Below are positions 53,332-62,914 of a DNA stretch of 64,000 nt, one piece after another (position 1 is the first letter of the stretch; every line of letters starts with the position of its first letter). Below the pieces are notes generated by a model. That model ran no database searches, was not told the origin of the DNA, and saw only the letters and a program-made list of their open reading frames with translations. A program made the translations under genes and the position numbers. The stretch is from Devosia marina (GTDB lineage Bacteria; Pseudomonadota; Alphaproteobacteria; Rhizobiales; Devosiaceae), in the NCBI RefSeq assembly GCF_009758415.1, contig NZ_WQRF01000001.1:620001-684000 (forward strand), written 5' to 3'.

Positions 53332-54105
53332 ATGAGCCTGCGCATCCTCATTACCAATGACGACGGTGTCGATGCGCCCGGCATCGCCATCATGGCCGAT
53401 ATCGCCCACGCGATGTCTGATGATGTGTGGATCGTGGCCCCGGACGGCAATCAGTCCGGAGCTGGGCATCGCTTCACCTTTGGCCGGGAACTGTCATTCG
53501 ACTCCAGGGGGCCCAGGCGGTTCGCCGTCACTGGCGGCTCGCCCGCTGACTGCGTGGTTGCCGGCATGACCCATATATTGGGTGACAGGCCGGCGGACCT
53601 CGTGCTCTCGGGCGTCAACGCCGGCCAGAATCTGGGCGATATCGTCAATTGCTCGGGGACGGCAGCGGGTGCGCGCGAAGGTGTGCTGCAAGGCGCCATC
53701 GGCATCGCCATGAGCCAGTCCATGGACTACGAAGTCTCCCACAAGCCGGACTGGGCCAATGCCCGCCGCTACGGCGCCGAAGTGGTGTCGGCCATCCTGG
53801 CGGCGCATGACGGCGACGACGTCTTTTACAATGTCAATTTCCCGTTCTGCACCACCGAGGAAGTCGTCGGCCTTACTGCAGTCGCGCATCAGCGCTTCTC
53901 GCGTTCACCTATTCGCTATTATCCAAGCGACAATGAAGGCCAGTTTTTCATGGCCATCCCCGAAACACCCCAACCGCTCGATCCCGCGGCGGACTTCGAG
54001 GTCCTGCGCCGGGGTAATGCCATTACCGTGACGCCTTTCGCGCTTCAGCAGACTCATAACGGCGCCCTCAAACGGCTAGGTGGCCTCTCCCTCAAAAGGT
54101 CATAG
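53332..54105 (+). CDS. surE: 5'-nucleotidase SurE
   Basis: 257 residues. The metal site is in RILITNDDGVDAPGI (tandem Asp), and SGVNAGQNLGDIVNCSGTAA contains the catalytic Asn. TPLD-type end APDGNQSGAGHRFTF near residue 40 also fits. It hydrolyses nucleoside 5'- and 3'-monophosphates and is linked to stationary-phase survival. ATG abuts the serS stop. The pcm gene that normally follows surE is absent here. Confidence 0.95.
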   Translation: MSLRILITNDDGVDAPGIAIMADIAHAMSDDVWIVAPDGNQSGAGHRFTFGRELSFDSRGPRRFAVTGGSPADCVVAGMTHILGDRPADLVLSGVNAGQNLGDIVNCSGTAAGAREGVLQGAIGIAMSQSMDYEVSHKPDWANARRYGAEVVSAILAAHDGDDVFYNVNFPFCTTEEVVGLTAVAHQRFSRSPIRYYPSDNEGQFFMAIPETPQPLDPAADFEVLRRGNAITVTPFALQQTHNGALKRLGGLSLKRS

Positions 54106-54280
54106 GGGAAGCATTGCGCCTCCCGTTCATCTTTGGGGTCCAGGGCCGCCTCCTTAACCTTACCCACCTCTGAATCACCCCGATACGATTTCGCTCAAAT
54201 CGCATCGACCTTAAACTCGTCTTTACCTTACCGGCGTAGCGTCAAGCTCAGTTGTTGAGTACCTGCGTACGAGTAAGCCG

Positions 54281-55564
54281 ATGAGTATTCGCGTTTTTCC
54301 GCGGACCCATAGAAGTGCGGTCGCCGTTGCCGGTGTAATGATCGCCGCCGTTGGATTGTCCGGCTGTTCGAGCCTCGGGGGTCGCAGTTTTAGCGACAAC
54401 ACCGTCACGGGCTCGGTCGCGCAGTCGGCCCCCGCAACCCTCAATCAGCCCATGCCTCCGACCATAGGTGCGCCCCAGCCGGTGCAGGTTGCCAGCATGG
54501 AATTTCTGCCGCCGGCAAATGTCGGCGCAGCCTGGAACGGCGGCAATACGCTGCCAACGGCGCCGGTCAATGGCGGCTTCATGCAGCCCTCCGGTGCCAC
54601 TTCGCCGATCGGAGCATCTGCCGCCACGGTGCAGACCCAGGCCCTGCCTGCATTGAGTTCGTCGTCATCTATGGGAAACACGCAAGCCATGCCTGCTCAG
54701 CAAAATCTTGCCCCGCTGCCGGCCGTTCCAGCCGCCGTCGCCATGGGCACCAATCCTTCCAGCGCCGCATTGCCGGTCAATTCCAACGTGCCGGTACAGG
54801 CCGACGCCAATGCCAATGCCTACACGCACACCATTGCGGGCGGCGAGTCGCTCTACACCATCGCGCGCAAATATGATGTGACCACTCAGGCCATCGTGCA
54901 CGCCAATGGCCTGAGCTCGCCCGACAAGATCATTGTTGGCCAGAAGATCATCATTCCCGGTCGCTCCGATCTGTTGAATACTCAGCGCGTCGAAGTGGCC
55001 AGCGCCAGTCAGGACACGTCCGCGCCGGTCATGCCAGCCTCGCGACCGTCCAATCTGTCCGGGGGCAATGTCCTGCAGCAGGCGACCACCACGAAGTCCG
55101 CGCCGCCTGCGCCGGAAGTTGCGCCTTCTGGTGCCGAAGTAACCCAGGTCGCCTCTGTACCGACCACGCCGGTTCCGGCCGCTGAACCCACCGCCTCGGG
55201 CGAGAAATTCCATTGGCCCGTGTCCGGCCGTGTCATCACCGACTTCGCAGCCTCGCGCGGCACCGGCATCAACATCGATGTGCCCGAGGGGTCTTCTGTG
55301 AAGGCCGCTGAAAACGGCACTGTTATCTATGTCGGTTCTGGCGTCGAGGGCTATGGCAACCTCGTTCTGATCCGTCACCCCAATGGTTATGTCTCAGCCT
55401 ATGCTCACCTGGCCTCGATGAGCGTCGCCAAGGGTGCCGTGGTCAGTCGCGGCGACACAATCGGCGCTGTGGGTCAGACCGGCTCGGTATCCAGGCCACA
55501 GCTCCACTTCGAGCTGCGCAAAGGCGCTACCCCGGTTGATCCGGTGCCACTGCTGGCAAGCTGA
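54281..55564 (+). CDS. LysM / degenerate LytM (M23) lipoprotein, NlpD-like
   Basis: 427 residues. A lipobox (VGLSGCSS, Cys near 29) predicts a lipoprotein. A low-complexity linker leads to one LysM domain (about 182-228: YTHTIAGGESLYTIARKYDV), a second linker, and a C-terminal LytM domain (about 320-427). The zinc ligands of active M23 peptidases appear lost: the first motif reads GTGINIDVP instead of HxGxD, and the HxH motif reads PQLHFEL. Like NlpD/EnvC it is therefore probably an activator of division amidases, not a hydrolase. The lipoprotein would sit in the outer membrane. A bidirectional terminator follows. Confidence 0.9.
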   Translation: MSIRVFPRTHRSAVAVAGVMIAAVGLSGCSSLGGRSFSDNTVTGSVAQSAPATLNQPMPPTIGAPQPVQVASMEFLPPANVGAAWNGGNTLPTAPVNGGFMQPSGATSPIGASAATVQTQALPALSSSSSMGNTQAMPAQQNLAPLPAVPAAVAMGTNPSSAALPVNSNVPVQADANANAYTHTIAGGESLYTIARKYDVTTQAIVHANGLSSPDKIIVGQKIIIPGRSDLLNTQRVEVASASQDTSAPVMPASRPSNLSGGNVLQQATTTKSAPPAPEVAPSGAEVTQVASVPTTPVPAAEPTASGEKFHWPVSGRVITDFAASRGTGINIDVPEGSSVKAAENGTVIYVGSGVEGYGNLVLIRHPNGYVSAYAHLASMSVAKGAVVSRGDTIGAVGQTGSVSRPQLHFELRKGATPVDPVPLLAS

Positions 55565-55587
55565 GGCGAATCCAGACCTCCAGATTG

Positions 55588-55620
55588 GAAAAGGCCGGAA
55601 GTGGTGCTCCGGCCTTTTTT
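55588..55620 (+). terminator. Bidirectional intrinsic terminator
   Basis: GGCCGGA (55593-55599) and TCCGGCC (55608-55614) with an 8-nt loop, followed by six T. AAAA at the left (55589-55592) gives T4 on the minus strand, so it can also end the convergent DUF815 ATPase gene. Confidence 0.88.
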
Positions 55621-55643
55621 GATTTGCCGTGCGTCGACAAATA

Positions 55644-56507
55644 TCAAACGGCCTTGCCTTCTTCACCCGCCAGTGTCCGCACGAGCTGAATGGCGACCCG
55701 GCCTGAGCGGGAGCCGCGAGTGGCGGCCCATTCAATGGCCCGTGCCCGCAGCGTGTCCGCATCAATTGAGAGGCGATAATAGTCGGCATAGCCTGCGACC
55801 ATGGCGAGATAGTTTTCCTGGTCGGAATTGTGAAAGCCAAGCCACAACCCGAATCGGTCAGACAAGGAAACCTTCTCCTCGACGGCCTCGCTTGGATTGA
55901 TCGCAGTCGAGCGCTCATTTTCGATCATGTCACGCGGCATCAGGTGGCGGCGGTTCGAGGTGGCATAGAACAGCACATTGTCAGGCCGGCCTTCCAGACC
56001 GCCATCCAGGATCGTCTTCAAGGATTTGTAGCTGGTTTCCCCACTGTCGAAGCTTAGATCGTCACAGAAGACGATAAACCGCGCCGGCCCGGAGGCGATC
56101 GCGCGCATCAATTGGGGCAGGGACTCCAGGTCCTCCCGGGCAATTTCCACCAGCACGAGCCGCTCAAACTCCTCGCGGGCGCTGATATCGGCATGAATTG
56201 CCTTGACGAGCGAGGATTTGCCCATGCCCCTCGCACCCCATAGCAGGGCATTGTTGGCGCCATGACCGCGCGCAAACTGCTCGGTATTGGCAAGAAGAAT
56301 ATCGCGCACCTGATCGATGCCGCGCAGCATCGACAAGGGAACCCGGCTAACCTTGGGGATAGCCATCAACTGGCCACTTTCCCCCTGCCAATGATAGGCG
56401 TTAGCTTCTCCCAATTCGAAACGCTTGGCGCTCTCGTCCTGAGACACGGCGATTGCGATGGTCTCAAGCGCGTCCGCAATCCGGCTCAGATAGTCCTTGG
56501 TCTTCAC
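55644..56507 (-). CDS. DUF815 family AAA-type ATPase
   Basis: 287 residues. Walker A is GARGMGKSSLVKAIHADI near residue 95, Walker B is ARFIVFCDDLSFD near 155, and a sensor-like Asn occurs in NVLFYATSNRRHLMP near 195. These are the family's standard features; its role is unknown, though it is usually located near yajC/secDF in Alphaproteobacteria, as here. It is convergent with the LytM lipoprotein gene and divergent from yajC across a 201-bp gap with no further feature seen. Confidence 0.9.
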   Translation of the reverse strand: MKTKDYLSRIADALETIAIAVSQDESAKRFELGEANAYHWQGESGQLMAIPKVSRVPLSMLRGIDQVRDILLANTEQFARGHGANNALLWGARGMGKSSLVKAIHADISAREEFERLVLVEIAREDLESLPQLMRAIASGPARFIVFCDDLSFDSGETSYKSLKTILDGGLEGRPDNVLFYATSNRRHLMPRDMIENERSTAINPSEAVEEKVSLSDRFGLWLGFHNSDQENYLAMVAGYADYYRLSIDADTLRARAIEWAATRGSRSGRVAIQLVRTLAGEEGKAV

Positions 56508-56708
56508 CCTGTGGTCCTTCAGCTTTCACGCGGCAATCTGCGCGTCCTTATTGGCTTTGCAATACGCCAACCCCAAATGTATAGTCCGCGCGATTTTGGC
56601 CGGGGCGCAAGTGCAGGCAAGCCCGATAGCGTCCACCGCCTGTTGACACAGGACCGGGCCGCCCCTTCCTCCAACGCACGAAAAAAGAATCAATAAGGAG
56701 TTCGCTTG

Positions 56709-57056
56709 ATGTTTGTAACGCCCGCCTATGCTCAGGACGCGGTTGGGGCCCCTGGTGGCATGGCTGACATCTTCATCCAGCTTATGCCGATCGCCCTTCT
56801 GGTGCTGATCTTCTGGCTTCTGATCTTCCGCCCGCAGCAGAAGCGCATGAAAGCGCAACAAGCCATGCTCTCGGCCATCCGTCGCGGTGATACCGTCGTG
56901 ACCACTGGTGGCATTGTTGGGAAGGTCACCAAGGCCGTCGACGGTGAAGACCTCGAAGTTGAGGTTGCACAGGGTGTCAAGGTTAAGGTCGTGCGCGGCA
57001 TGGTTGCTGATGTGCGCTCCAAGTCCGAGCCGGTCAACGACAACAAGCCCGCCTAA
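56709..57056 (+). CDS. yajC: Sec translocase accessory subunit YajC
   Basis: 115 residues with one membrane segment (FIQLMPIALLVLIFWLLIFR), followed by RPQQKRMKAQQAMLSAIRRG and GDTVVTTGGIVGKVTKAVD, which are diagnostic. It associates with SecDF in the inner membrane. The ATG is preceded by AAGGAG. A terminator-like hairpin lies between it and secDF. Confidence 0.95.
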   Translation: MFVTPAYAQDAVGAPGGMADIFIQLMPIALLVLIFWLLIFRPQQKRMKAQQAMLSAIRRGDTVVTTGGIVGKVTKAVDGEDLEVEVAQGVKVKVVRGMVADVRSKSEPVNDNKPA

Positions 57057-57074
57057 GGCTGGCACAGTCTGCTC

Positions 57075-57105
57075 GCCGGAGCCTTAGGGCTCCGGCTTTT
57101 GCTTT
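57075..57105 (+). terminator. Terminator/attenuator between yajC and secDF
   Basis: GCCGGAGCC (57075-57083), a TTAG loop and GGCTCCGGC (57088-57096) form a perfect 9-bp stem followed by TTTTGCTTT. Since secDF starts only 15 bp later and has no room for its own promoter here, read-through must occur; the element may set the ratio of YajC to SecDF. Confidence 0.75.
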
Positions 57106-57119
57106 CAGGACGCTCTTCC

Positions 57120-59687
57120 ATGCAGTTTTCGCCCATTCGTACCATTGTCATGTTCGCCATCATCGTGTTGGGCGTGCTCTTCGCGCTGCCCAGCATGTTG
57201 CCGCAAGCGGCACGCGACGCGCTGCCCGACTGGTTGCCGAGCGAAACCGTGGTTTTGGGTCTGGACCTGCAAGGTGGCTCGCACCTGCTGTTGCAGGTCA
57301 ACGAAGAAAGCATTGTCACAGAACGCCTTGCCGATCTGCGCCGCGATGCACGCAGCATCTTGGCCAATGACAACGGCATCGGGAACATCATCACCACTGA
57401 TCCGACGACCAACTCGATCACCATCGAACTGATGGATGCCAGCCAGCAGGCTACCGCCCTGACGGCCCTAGAGAATTTGCAGAACACGGTCGGCGGACAG
57501 ATGTTTTCCGGCGTCGGTGGCACCAATGAGATCGCCATCGCTCCCCGTGGGGATAATCTCGTCACAGTTACGCTGACCCCCGAGGGTATCGAACAGCGCA
57601 TGTCGAGCCTTGTGGCGCAGTCCATTGAGGTCGTGCGCAACCGTATCGACGAATTGGGAACAACCGAGCCGAGCATTCAACGCCAGGGTACCAACCGTCT
57701 TCTGGTCCAGGTTCCCGGTTTTGGCGATTCTACCCGCCTCAAGAACATCATTTCCCAAACGGCGCGCCTGACATTTCACATGGTCTATCCAGGCATGACC
57801 GCCGATCAGGCTGAAGCACAGGGGCTGCCCCCGGGCACCATGATCTTGCCCAGCCAGGACGGCTCGCGTGAATTGCTCTATGAAGACATCGCGCTTGGTG
57901 GTGAATCCTTGGTCGATGCACAGCCGGCCTATGACCAGCAGCGCAGTATCCCGGTTGTCAGCTTCAGGTTCGATACCCGAGGAGCGATCACCTTCGGTGA
58001 GATTACCTCCAACAATGTTGGCCAGCGCTTTGCCATCGTGCTCGACAATCAGGTCATCACCGCGCCCGTAATTCAGCAACCGATCACCGGCGGTTCTGGC
58101 CAAATCAGCGGGAGCTTCACCACCGCATCGGCCAACGACCTCGCCGTGCTGCTGCGCGGGGGCGCGCTTCCTGCCAGCCTTGATATTGTGGAGGAGCGTT
58201 CGGTCAGCGCCGGGCTTGGTGCGGACTCCATCCGCGCCGGTGTTACGGCCGGCATCATCGGCGCCATTGCGGTGGTTGTCTTCATGATGCTGGCCTATGG
58301 CCTGTTTGGTGTCTTTGCCAATCTGGCGGTGATCATCAATGTGGCGCTTATTTTGGGTGTGCTGTCCATGCTCGGGGCAACACTCACCTTGCCTGGCATT
58401 GCCGGTATCGTTCTGACCATCGGCATGGCGGTGGACTCCAATGTGCTGATTTTTGAGCGCATTCGCGAGGAGATGGCGGCTGGCCGCAGCAAGATTGCTG
58501 CCATTGAGGCGGGCTTCCAGCGCGCCATGGCCACAATTCTTGACGCGAACATCACAACGCTCATCGCGGCTGTAGTGCTGTTCTATCTTGGCTCGGGCCC
58601 GGTGCAGGGCTTTGCTGTTACGCTGGCCATCGGTATTCTGACTACGCTGTTCACGGCCTATCTCGTGACCCTGTTCATCGTCGGCCGCTGGTACAAGTGG
58701 GCGCGTCCGAAGACGTTGCGTATCCAGTTGCTGCGCATCATTCCAGACGGTACAAAAATACCGTTCATGGCTGTTCGAAGAGGTGTCATCGCCTTTTCGA
58801 TAGTGGCCTCAATTCTGTCGCTGGGCTGGTTTGGCATTCACGGGCTGAACCTAGGCATCGATTTCCGTGGCGGTTCGTCCATGGAAATCCAGGCCAATGA
58901 CGGCGTCGCCGAGCCCGGCAATGTTCGCGAAGCATTGTCCCAGCTTGGCCTTGGCGACGTGCAGGTGCAGGGCTTTGGTGAGGCCGACAGCCTGCTTGTG
59001 CGTGTCCAGACTCAGGATGGCGGCGCATCAGCACAGCAAGTCGCTGTTGAAGAGGTTCGACTGGCTGTCGAGGCACTCGACTACACCATGCGCGGTACCG
59101 AGACGGTTGGACCGACCGTTTCGAGTGAGCTGGCCATGACAGGCGCTATTGGCCTTGGCGTGGCCCTGCTGGGCATTCTGGTTTATCTCTGGTTCCGCTT
59201 TGAGTGGCAATTTGCCGTTGGCGCCATCATCTCGACGGCGCACGACGTCATCCTCACCATCGGCCTGTTTGCTTTTGTAGGGCTCGAGTTCAATGCCTCC
59301 AGCATCGCGGCGATCCTGACCATTGTTGGCTATTCTCTCAACGATACGGTCGTGGTCTACGATCGAATCCGCGAGTACCGTATGAAGTACAAGAAGGTGG
59401 CCCTGGCTGAGATCATTGATATCGCCATCAACTCCACCTTGCCGCGCACCATCCTGACTGGAACTACGACTTTCCTGGCGCTCATGGCCCTGGTGGTTTT
59501 TGGTGGAGAAGTCATTCGCAGCTTCACCATCTCCATGGCCTGGGGCGTTCTGGTTGGCACCTATTCGTCCATCTTTATCGCCGCACCCATCCTGATCTAT
59601 CTCGGTCTGACTTCTCGGGCCGATCAGGCAGATGGAGGCAAGGACGTGACTGATGCCGAAGAATCCTCGGACAGTGCTGCAGGCTGA
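57120..59687 (+). CDS. secDF: Fused SecD-SecF protein translocase subunit
   Basis: 855 residues. SecD occupies about 1-540: signature LGLDLQGGSHLLLQV near 45, a long periplasmic domain, then membrane helices with GIAGIVLTIGMAVDSNVLIF and ANITTLIAAVVLFYLGSGPV. SecF follows (about 555-855): GLNLGIDFRGGSSMEIQA and VGYSLNDTVVVYDRIREY. It uses proton-motive force to complete protein export. A single long protein, as in several Alphaproteobacteria, rather than the two-gene secD-secF arrangement. The 3' neighbours follow within 6 bp. Confidence 0.95.
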   Translation: MQFSPIRTIVMFAIIVLGVLFALPSMLPQAARDALPDWLPSETVVLGLDLQGGSHLLLQVNEESIVTERLADLRRDARSILANDNGIGNIITTDPTTNSITIELMDASQQATALTALENLQNTVGGQMFSGVGGTNEIAIAPRGDNLVTVTLTPEGIEQRMSSLVAQSIEVVRNRIDELGTTEPSIQRQGTNRLLVQVPGFGDSTRLKNIISQTARLTFHMVYPGMTADQAEAQGLPPGTMILPSQDGSRELLYEDIALGGESLVDAQPAYDQQRSIPVVSFRFDTRGAITFGEITSNNVGQRFAIVLDNQVITAPVIQQPITGGSGQISGSFTTASANDLAVLLRGGALPASLDIVEERSVSAGLGADSIRAGVTAGIIGAIAVVVFMMLAYGLFGVFANLAVIINVALILGVLSMLGATLTLPGIAGIVLTIGMAVDSNVLIFERIREEMAAGRSKIAAIEAGFQRAMATILDANITTLIAAVVLFYLGSGPVQGFAVTLAIGILTTLFTAYLVTLFIVGRWYKWARPKTLRIQLLRIIPDGTKIPFMAVRRGVIAFSIVASILSLGWFGIHGLNLGIDFRGGSSMEIQANDGVAEPGNVREALSQLGLGDVQVQGFGEADSLLVRVQTQDGGASAQQVAVEEVRLAVEALDYTMRGTETVGPTVSSELAMTGAIGLGVALLGILVYLWFRFEWQFAVGAIISTAHDVILTIGLFAFVGLEFNASSIAAILTIVGYSLNDTVVVYDRIREYRMKYKKVALAEIIDIAINSTLPRTILTGTTTFLALMALVVFGGEVIRSFTISMAWGVLVGTYSSIFIAAPILIYLGLTSRADQADGGKDVTDAEESSDSAAG

Positions 59688-59693
59688 TCGTTC

Positions 59694-60083
59694 ATGAGCG
59701 CCCTCGAAAAAGGTCGCTTTCCGCGCCAAGTGGGCATTGATGCCTATGGCAATGGCGGCTTCCGCTTTGCCGAAATGTCCCACAAGGGATCCCTGCTTTG
59801 TCTGCCCGAGGGTATGCAAAGCTGGGGCGTGACCTCGGCTGATGCACTGACGCTTGAGAGCCTGAGCCCCGTTCTGGCTCAGGCGTCAAAACTTGATGTC
59901 CTCCTGATCGGTCTGGGGACGGATATTGTGGCCATCGATCCGGCAATTCGTCAGGCGCTCCGCGATCACAGGATCATTATCGAGGCAACTCAGACCGGCG
60001 GCGCCGTGCGGACTTACAATGTCCTGCTGGCCGAGGAACGCGCAGTCGGTGCGGCGCTTATCGCCGTGGAAAAGGCCCGCTGA
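59694..60083 (+). CDS. Mth938-like domain protein (DUF498)
   Basis: 129 residues. The family core is visible: VGIDAYGNGGFRFAEMSHKG, then SLLCLPEGMQSWGV and LLIGLGTDIVAIDPAIRQAL. The human homologue NDUFAF3 is a complex I assembly factor; the bacterial role is probably similar but unproven. It ends exactly at the first base of the next gene's ATG and is 6 bp after secDF, so the three are cotranscribed. Confidence 0.88.
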   Translation: MSALEKGRFPRQVGIDAYGNGGFRFAEMSHKGSLLCLPEGMQSWGVTSADALTLESLSPVLAQASKLDVLLIGLGTDIVAIDPAIRQALRDHRIIIEATQTGGAVRTYNVLLAEERAVGAALIAVEKAR

Positions 60084-60928
60084 TGGCGGGCGAGAGCTTC
60101 GACTTTGCCGCGCAAGCCTTGCGCCAGGGGGATCGCGACCGCTATCTTGCAACTCTCGTCTTGCCTGCCGCGGCGCGTCCGGGTGTCACCGCGCTTTACG
60201 CCTTCAATACGGATATCGCCACCGTACGGGACCGCGTTTCCGGTCCACAACCGGGCGAAATCCGGCTGCAATGGTGGAGCGACGCCATAACGGGGCAGGG
60301 GCACGGTGCCGTGCAACAGAACCCCTTGGCCGCCTCCCTTCTTGAAACGCTTGAGCGCTACCAATTGCCGACAGGTACCCTGCTGCGCCTGATCGGAGCG
60401 CGCCGCTTCGATCTCTATGACGATCCCATGCCCGATCTGGAAACCTTTGAAGGCTACGCCGGGGAGACCGCCTCGACGCTGTTCCAGCTCGCCGCCATGA
60501 TCCTAAACGAGGGCGAGCCGGTCGAGCCGGGTGATGCTGCCGGTCATCTTGGGGTCGGCCAGGCCATGATCGGTCATCTTCGCGCCTTTGGCTTTGTCTC
60601 GGCGCAAGGCCGCATCATGCTGCCCTGGTCGATCCTGGAAGCCAACGGTGTGCGAGAGGAAGAAATATTTGCCGGTCAGGAGAGCGAGGGGCTGCACGCG
60701 GCCCTGAGTCAGATTGCTGAACTGGCACGCGACCATCTGGACAAGGCGCGGCTGGCCATAGCCCAATTGCCGTCTCCACTGCGTCCGGCCTTTGCCGTTC
60801 TACCGGTCCTTGAGGCGCAACTCGAGCTTTGGCAAAAGCAAAGCACCAACCTCTACGCGGCCCCACAGGATGATGCCGACTGGCGCAAGATTGCGCGCCT
60901 CGCCTGGTGGACGCTGCAGAACCGATAG
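60083..60928 (+). CDS. Squalene/phytoene-synthase-like protein (NDUFAF6 type)
   Basis: 281 residues of the all-alpha squalene/phytoene synthase fold (FAAQALRQGDRDRYLATLVL, QWWSDAITG, then AGETASTLFQLAAMILN). Both Asp-rich motifs needed for prenyl-transferase chemistry are degraded: the first reads FNTDIATVRD, and the second position reads HLRAFGFVSAQG. It therefore probably lacks synthase activity and, like mitochondrial NDUFAF6, may act in respiratory complex I assembly. Translationally coupled to the Mth938-like gene, whose human counterpart is NDUFAF3. Confidence 0.85.
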   Translation: MAGESFDFAAQALRQGDRDRYLATLVLPAAARPGVTALYAFNTDIATVRDRVSGPQPGEIRLQWWSDAITGQGHGAVQQNPLAASLLETLERYQLPTGTLLRLIGARRFDLYDDPMPDLETFEGYAGETASTLFQLAAMILNEGEPVEPGDAAGHLGVGQAMIGHLRAFGFVSAQGRIMLPWSILEANGVREEEIFAGQESEGLHAALSQIAELARDHLDKARLAIAQLPSPLRPAFAVLPVLEAQLELWQKQSTNLYAAPQDDADWRKIARLAWWTLQNR

Positions 60929-60941
60929 AGCCTGCCGGGCT

Positions 60942-61397
60942 TCACATTTCCGCTTCACTATCGGCGATTGCGGCAAACGTCCCAACCATCCGTGCCGCGA
61001 TCTGCTCGTTTGACAGGACCTGGGCGGTGACGGTCAGCCGCGCCTTGCCGTGCCGGTCCAATTGGCGGGAAAAGCGATCCCAATCCAGTCCGTCGAGCCG
61101 TGCGATCGCCCGTGCCGAGCCAGAAACGGGTCTCAGATAGTCTATTTCAGAACGGCTGACCACGAGTTCGCCGGCGAACTGCTCCTCCTCGAGCCGAAGA
61201 TGCACGACCGACCACGCCGCCAACAGCGCAAGGGTGGCAATGCTGCCGCCAAACATGGTGCCGTGGACATTGAGATTGGGGGGCAGGGGCGCTTCAAGTA
61301 CGACTTCTGTGCTGCTGGCCGAGACAACTGAAACAGCCATCGACCGCGAAAGCGGCATGTGGGTGCAAAGGTACTCGGCCAGCGCCGAAGCCGTCAT
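60942..61397 (-). CDS. Hot-dog fold thioesterase (YiiD C-terminal domain type)
   Basis: 151 residues. The hot-dog core is [20 protein letters not shown], with Asn/His and the Gly-rich turn that begin the central helix, followed by [20 protein letters not shown]. It resembles the C-terminal domain of YiiD and PaaI/DUF4442 acyl-CoA thioesterases. Substrate unknown. The ATG overlaps the trmFO stop by 4 nt, so it is coupled to trmFO. Confidence 0.82.
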   Translation of the reverse strand: MTASALAEYLCTHMPLSRSMAVSVVSASSTEVVLEAPLPPNLNVHGTMFGGSIATLALLAAWSVVHLRLEEEQFAGELVVSRSEIDYLRPVSGSARAIARLDGLDWDRFSRQLDRHGKARLTVTAQVLSNEQIAARMVGTFAAIADSEAEM

Positions 61398-62776
61398 GCC
61401 CAGGCCCTGAGGTCATCAAGCGCCCGGCTCGTGATGGCCCGTCGTTTGGCAATAGTCCTTTCCGGGCCGCGCCAGCGCTTCACGCCTTCGGGCTTGCTGA
61501 CCGTCACCTCCGGAAACAGGCCAAAATTGACGTTCATCGGTTGGAAGCTGCGTGCGCCGCTATAGCTCTCTGCCTCGATGTGCCCGCCGGTAATGTGGCC
61601 AATCAAGGCGCCCAGCGCCGTCGTGGCCGGCGGAATTGCAAGCGATCCCCCCAGCGCCTCGGCGGCTGTCATCCGGCCAGTGATCAACCCGACCGCGGCG
61701 CTTTCCACATAACCTTCGACGCCCGTCACCTGTCCGGCAAAGCGAATGCGTGGATCAACTTTCAGCTTGAGATCCGGCGCCAACACCTTGGGCGAATTGA
61801 TGAATGTATTCCGGTGCAACCCGCCAAGCCGCGCAAACTGCGCGTTCTCCAGCCCCGGAATCATGCGGAAGATTTCTGCCTGGATGCCGTAGCGCATCTT
61901 GGTCTGGAACCCGACCATGTTCCACAGCGTACCCAGCGCATTGTCCTGCCGTAGCTGCACAATGGCATAGGGTTTGACCGTCGGATTCCGCGGATTTGTC
62001 AGGCCCACCGGCTTCATCGGGCCGTGGCGCAAGGTTTCCACCCCGCGCTCTGCCATCACCTCAATCGGCAGGCAGCCATCGAAATAGGGGACCTTTTCCC
62101 AATCCTTGAATTCGTGCAGAGGCGCGCTCTTCAGAGCCTCGACAAAGGCGAAGTACTGATCCTGGTCCATTGGCAGGTTCAGATAATCCGCTCCCGTACC
62201 GCCCGGCCCGACCTTGTCATAGCGCGATTGTTTCCAGGCGATGTCGTGGTTGATGCTGTCATAGTGCACGATCGGCGCGATCGCGTCGAAAAAGGCCAGC
62301 GAATCCTCGCCTGTCTTTTCCAGGACGGCCTCGGCCAGCGCCGGAGAGGTCAAGGGACCCGTCGCAATGATTACGTGCTGCCACTCGCTCGGTGGCCAGC
62401 CGGCGATTTCCTCGCGCACAATGCTGATATTAGGGTGGTTTGATATCACCTCTGTCACCGCGCGCGAAAACCCGTGCCGGTCGACGGCAAGGGCACCACC
62501 TGCCGGCAATTTGTGCTGGTCAGCCGCGTGCATGATGACCGAGTTGCAGCGCCGCATCTCTTCGTGCAGCAACCCGACGGCGTTCTGCTCATGGTCATCC
62601 GAGCGGAAAGAGTTGGAACAGACCAGTTCCGCCAGTTCGTCGGTTTGGTGCGCGTCGGTCTCCCGCACGCCCCGCATCTCGTGGAGTATGACCTTGGCAC
62701 CGGACTCTGCGGCCTGCCATGCGGCTTCGGATCCGGCCAGGCCACCGCCGATAATGTGAATGGGTTCATGTGACAT
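61394..62776 (-). CDS. trmFO: Folate-dependent tRNA (uracil-54) methyltransferase TrmFO
   Basis: 460 residues. The N-terminal FAD-binding motif is [20 protein letters not shown], and LHEMRG and [13 protein letters not shown] are diagnostic of TrmFO (GidA small-form homologue). It methylates U54 of the tRNA T-loop with methylenetetrahydrofolate and FADH2. Length is typical. The start at 62776 (MSHEPIHI) was chosen over an upstream ATG that would add 32 unrelated residues. The thioesterase gene follows with a 4-nt overlap. Confidence 0.95.
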   Translation of the reverse strand: MSHEPIHIIGGGLAGSEAAWQAAESGAKVILHEMRGVRETDAHQTDELAELVCSNSFRSDDHEQNAVGLLHEEMRRCNSVIMHAADQHKLPAGGALAVDRHGFSRAVTEVISNHPNISIVREEIAGWPPSEWQHVIIATGPLTSPALAEAVLEKTGEDSLAFFDAIAPIVHYDSINHDIAWKQSRYDKVGPGGTGADYLNLPMDQDQYFAFVEALKSAPLHEFKDWEKVPYFDGCLPIEVMAERGVETLRHGPMKPVGLTNPRNPTVKPYAIVQLRQDNALGTLWNMVGFQTKMRYGIQAEIFRMIPGLENAQFARLGGLHRNTFINSPKVLAPDLKLKVDPRIRFAGQVTGVEGYVESAAVGLITGRMTAAEALGGSLAIPPATTALGALIGHITGGHIEAESYSGARSFQPMNVNFGLFPEVTVSKPEGVKRWRGPERTIAKRRAITSRALDDLRAWA

Positions 62777-62850
62777 GGCGAGCCAGATACCAAGCCCGCG
62801 GGCTTGGAGCAATCGGCGTTTTCGCGTGTCCGGAGCACGAGAGCTCCGAA

Positions 62851-62887
62851 AACAAAAACGCCCGCATCTCAAAGAGAGGCGAGCGTT
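62851..62887 (-). terminator. Intrinsic terminator of the first DUF1127 gene
   Basis: Read on the minus strand, AACGCTCGC (62887-62879) pairs with GCGGGCGTT (62865-62857; one G-T pair) and is followed by a T-rich run (TTTTT-G-TTTT). It lies 28 bp past the DUF1127 stop. Confidence 0.85.
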
Positions 62888-62914
62888 CGGTTTACGATGT
62901 TTGAGCCGTCGATG

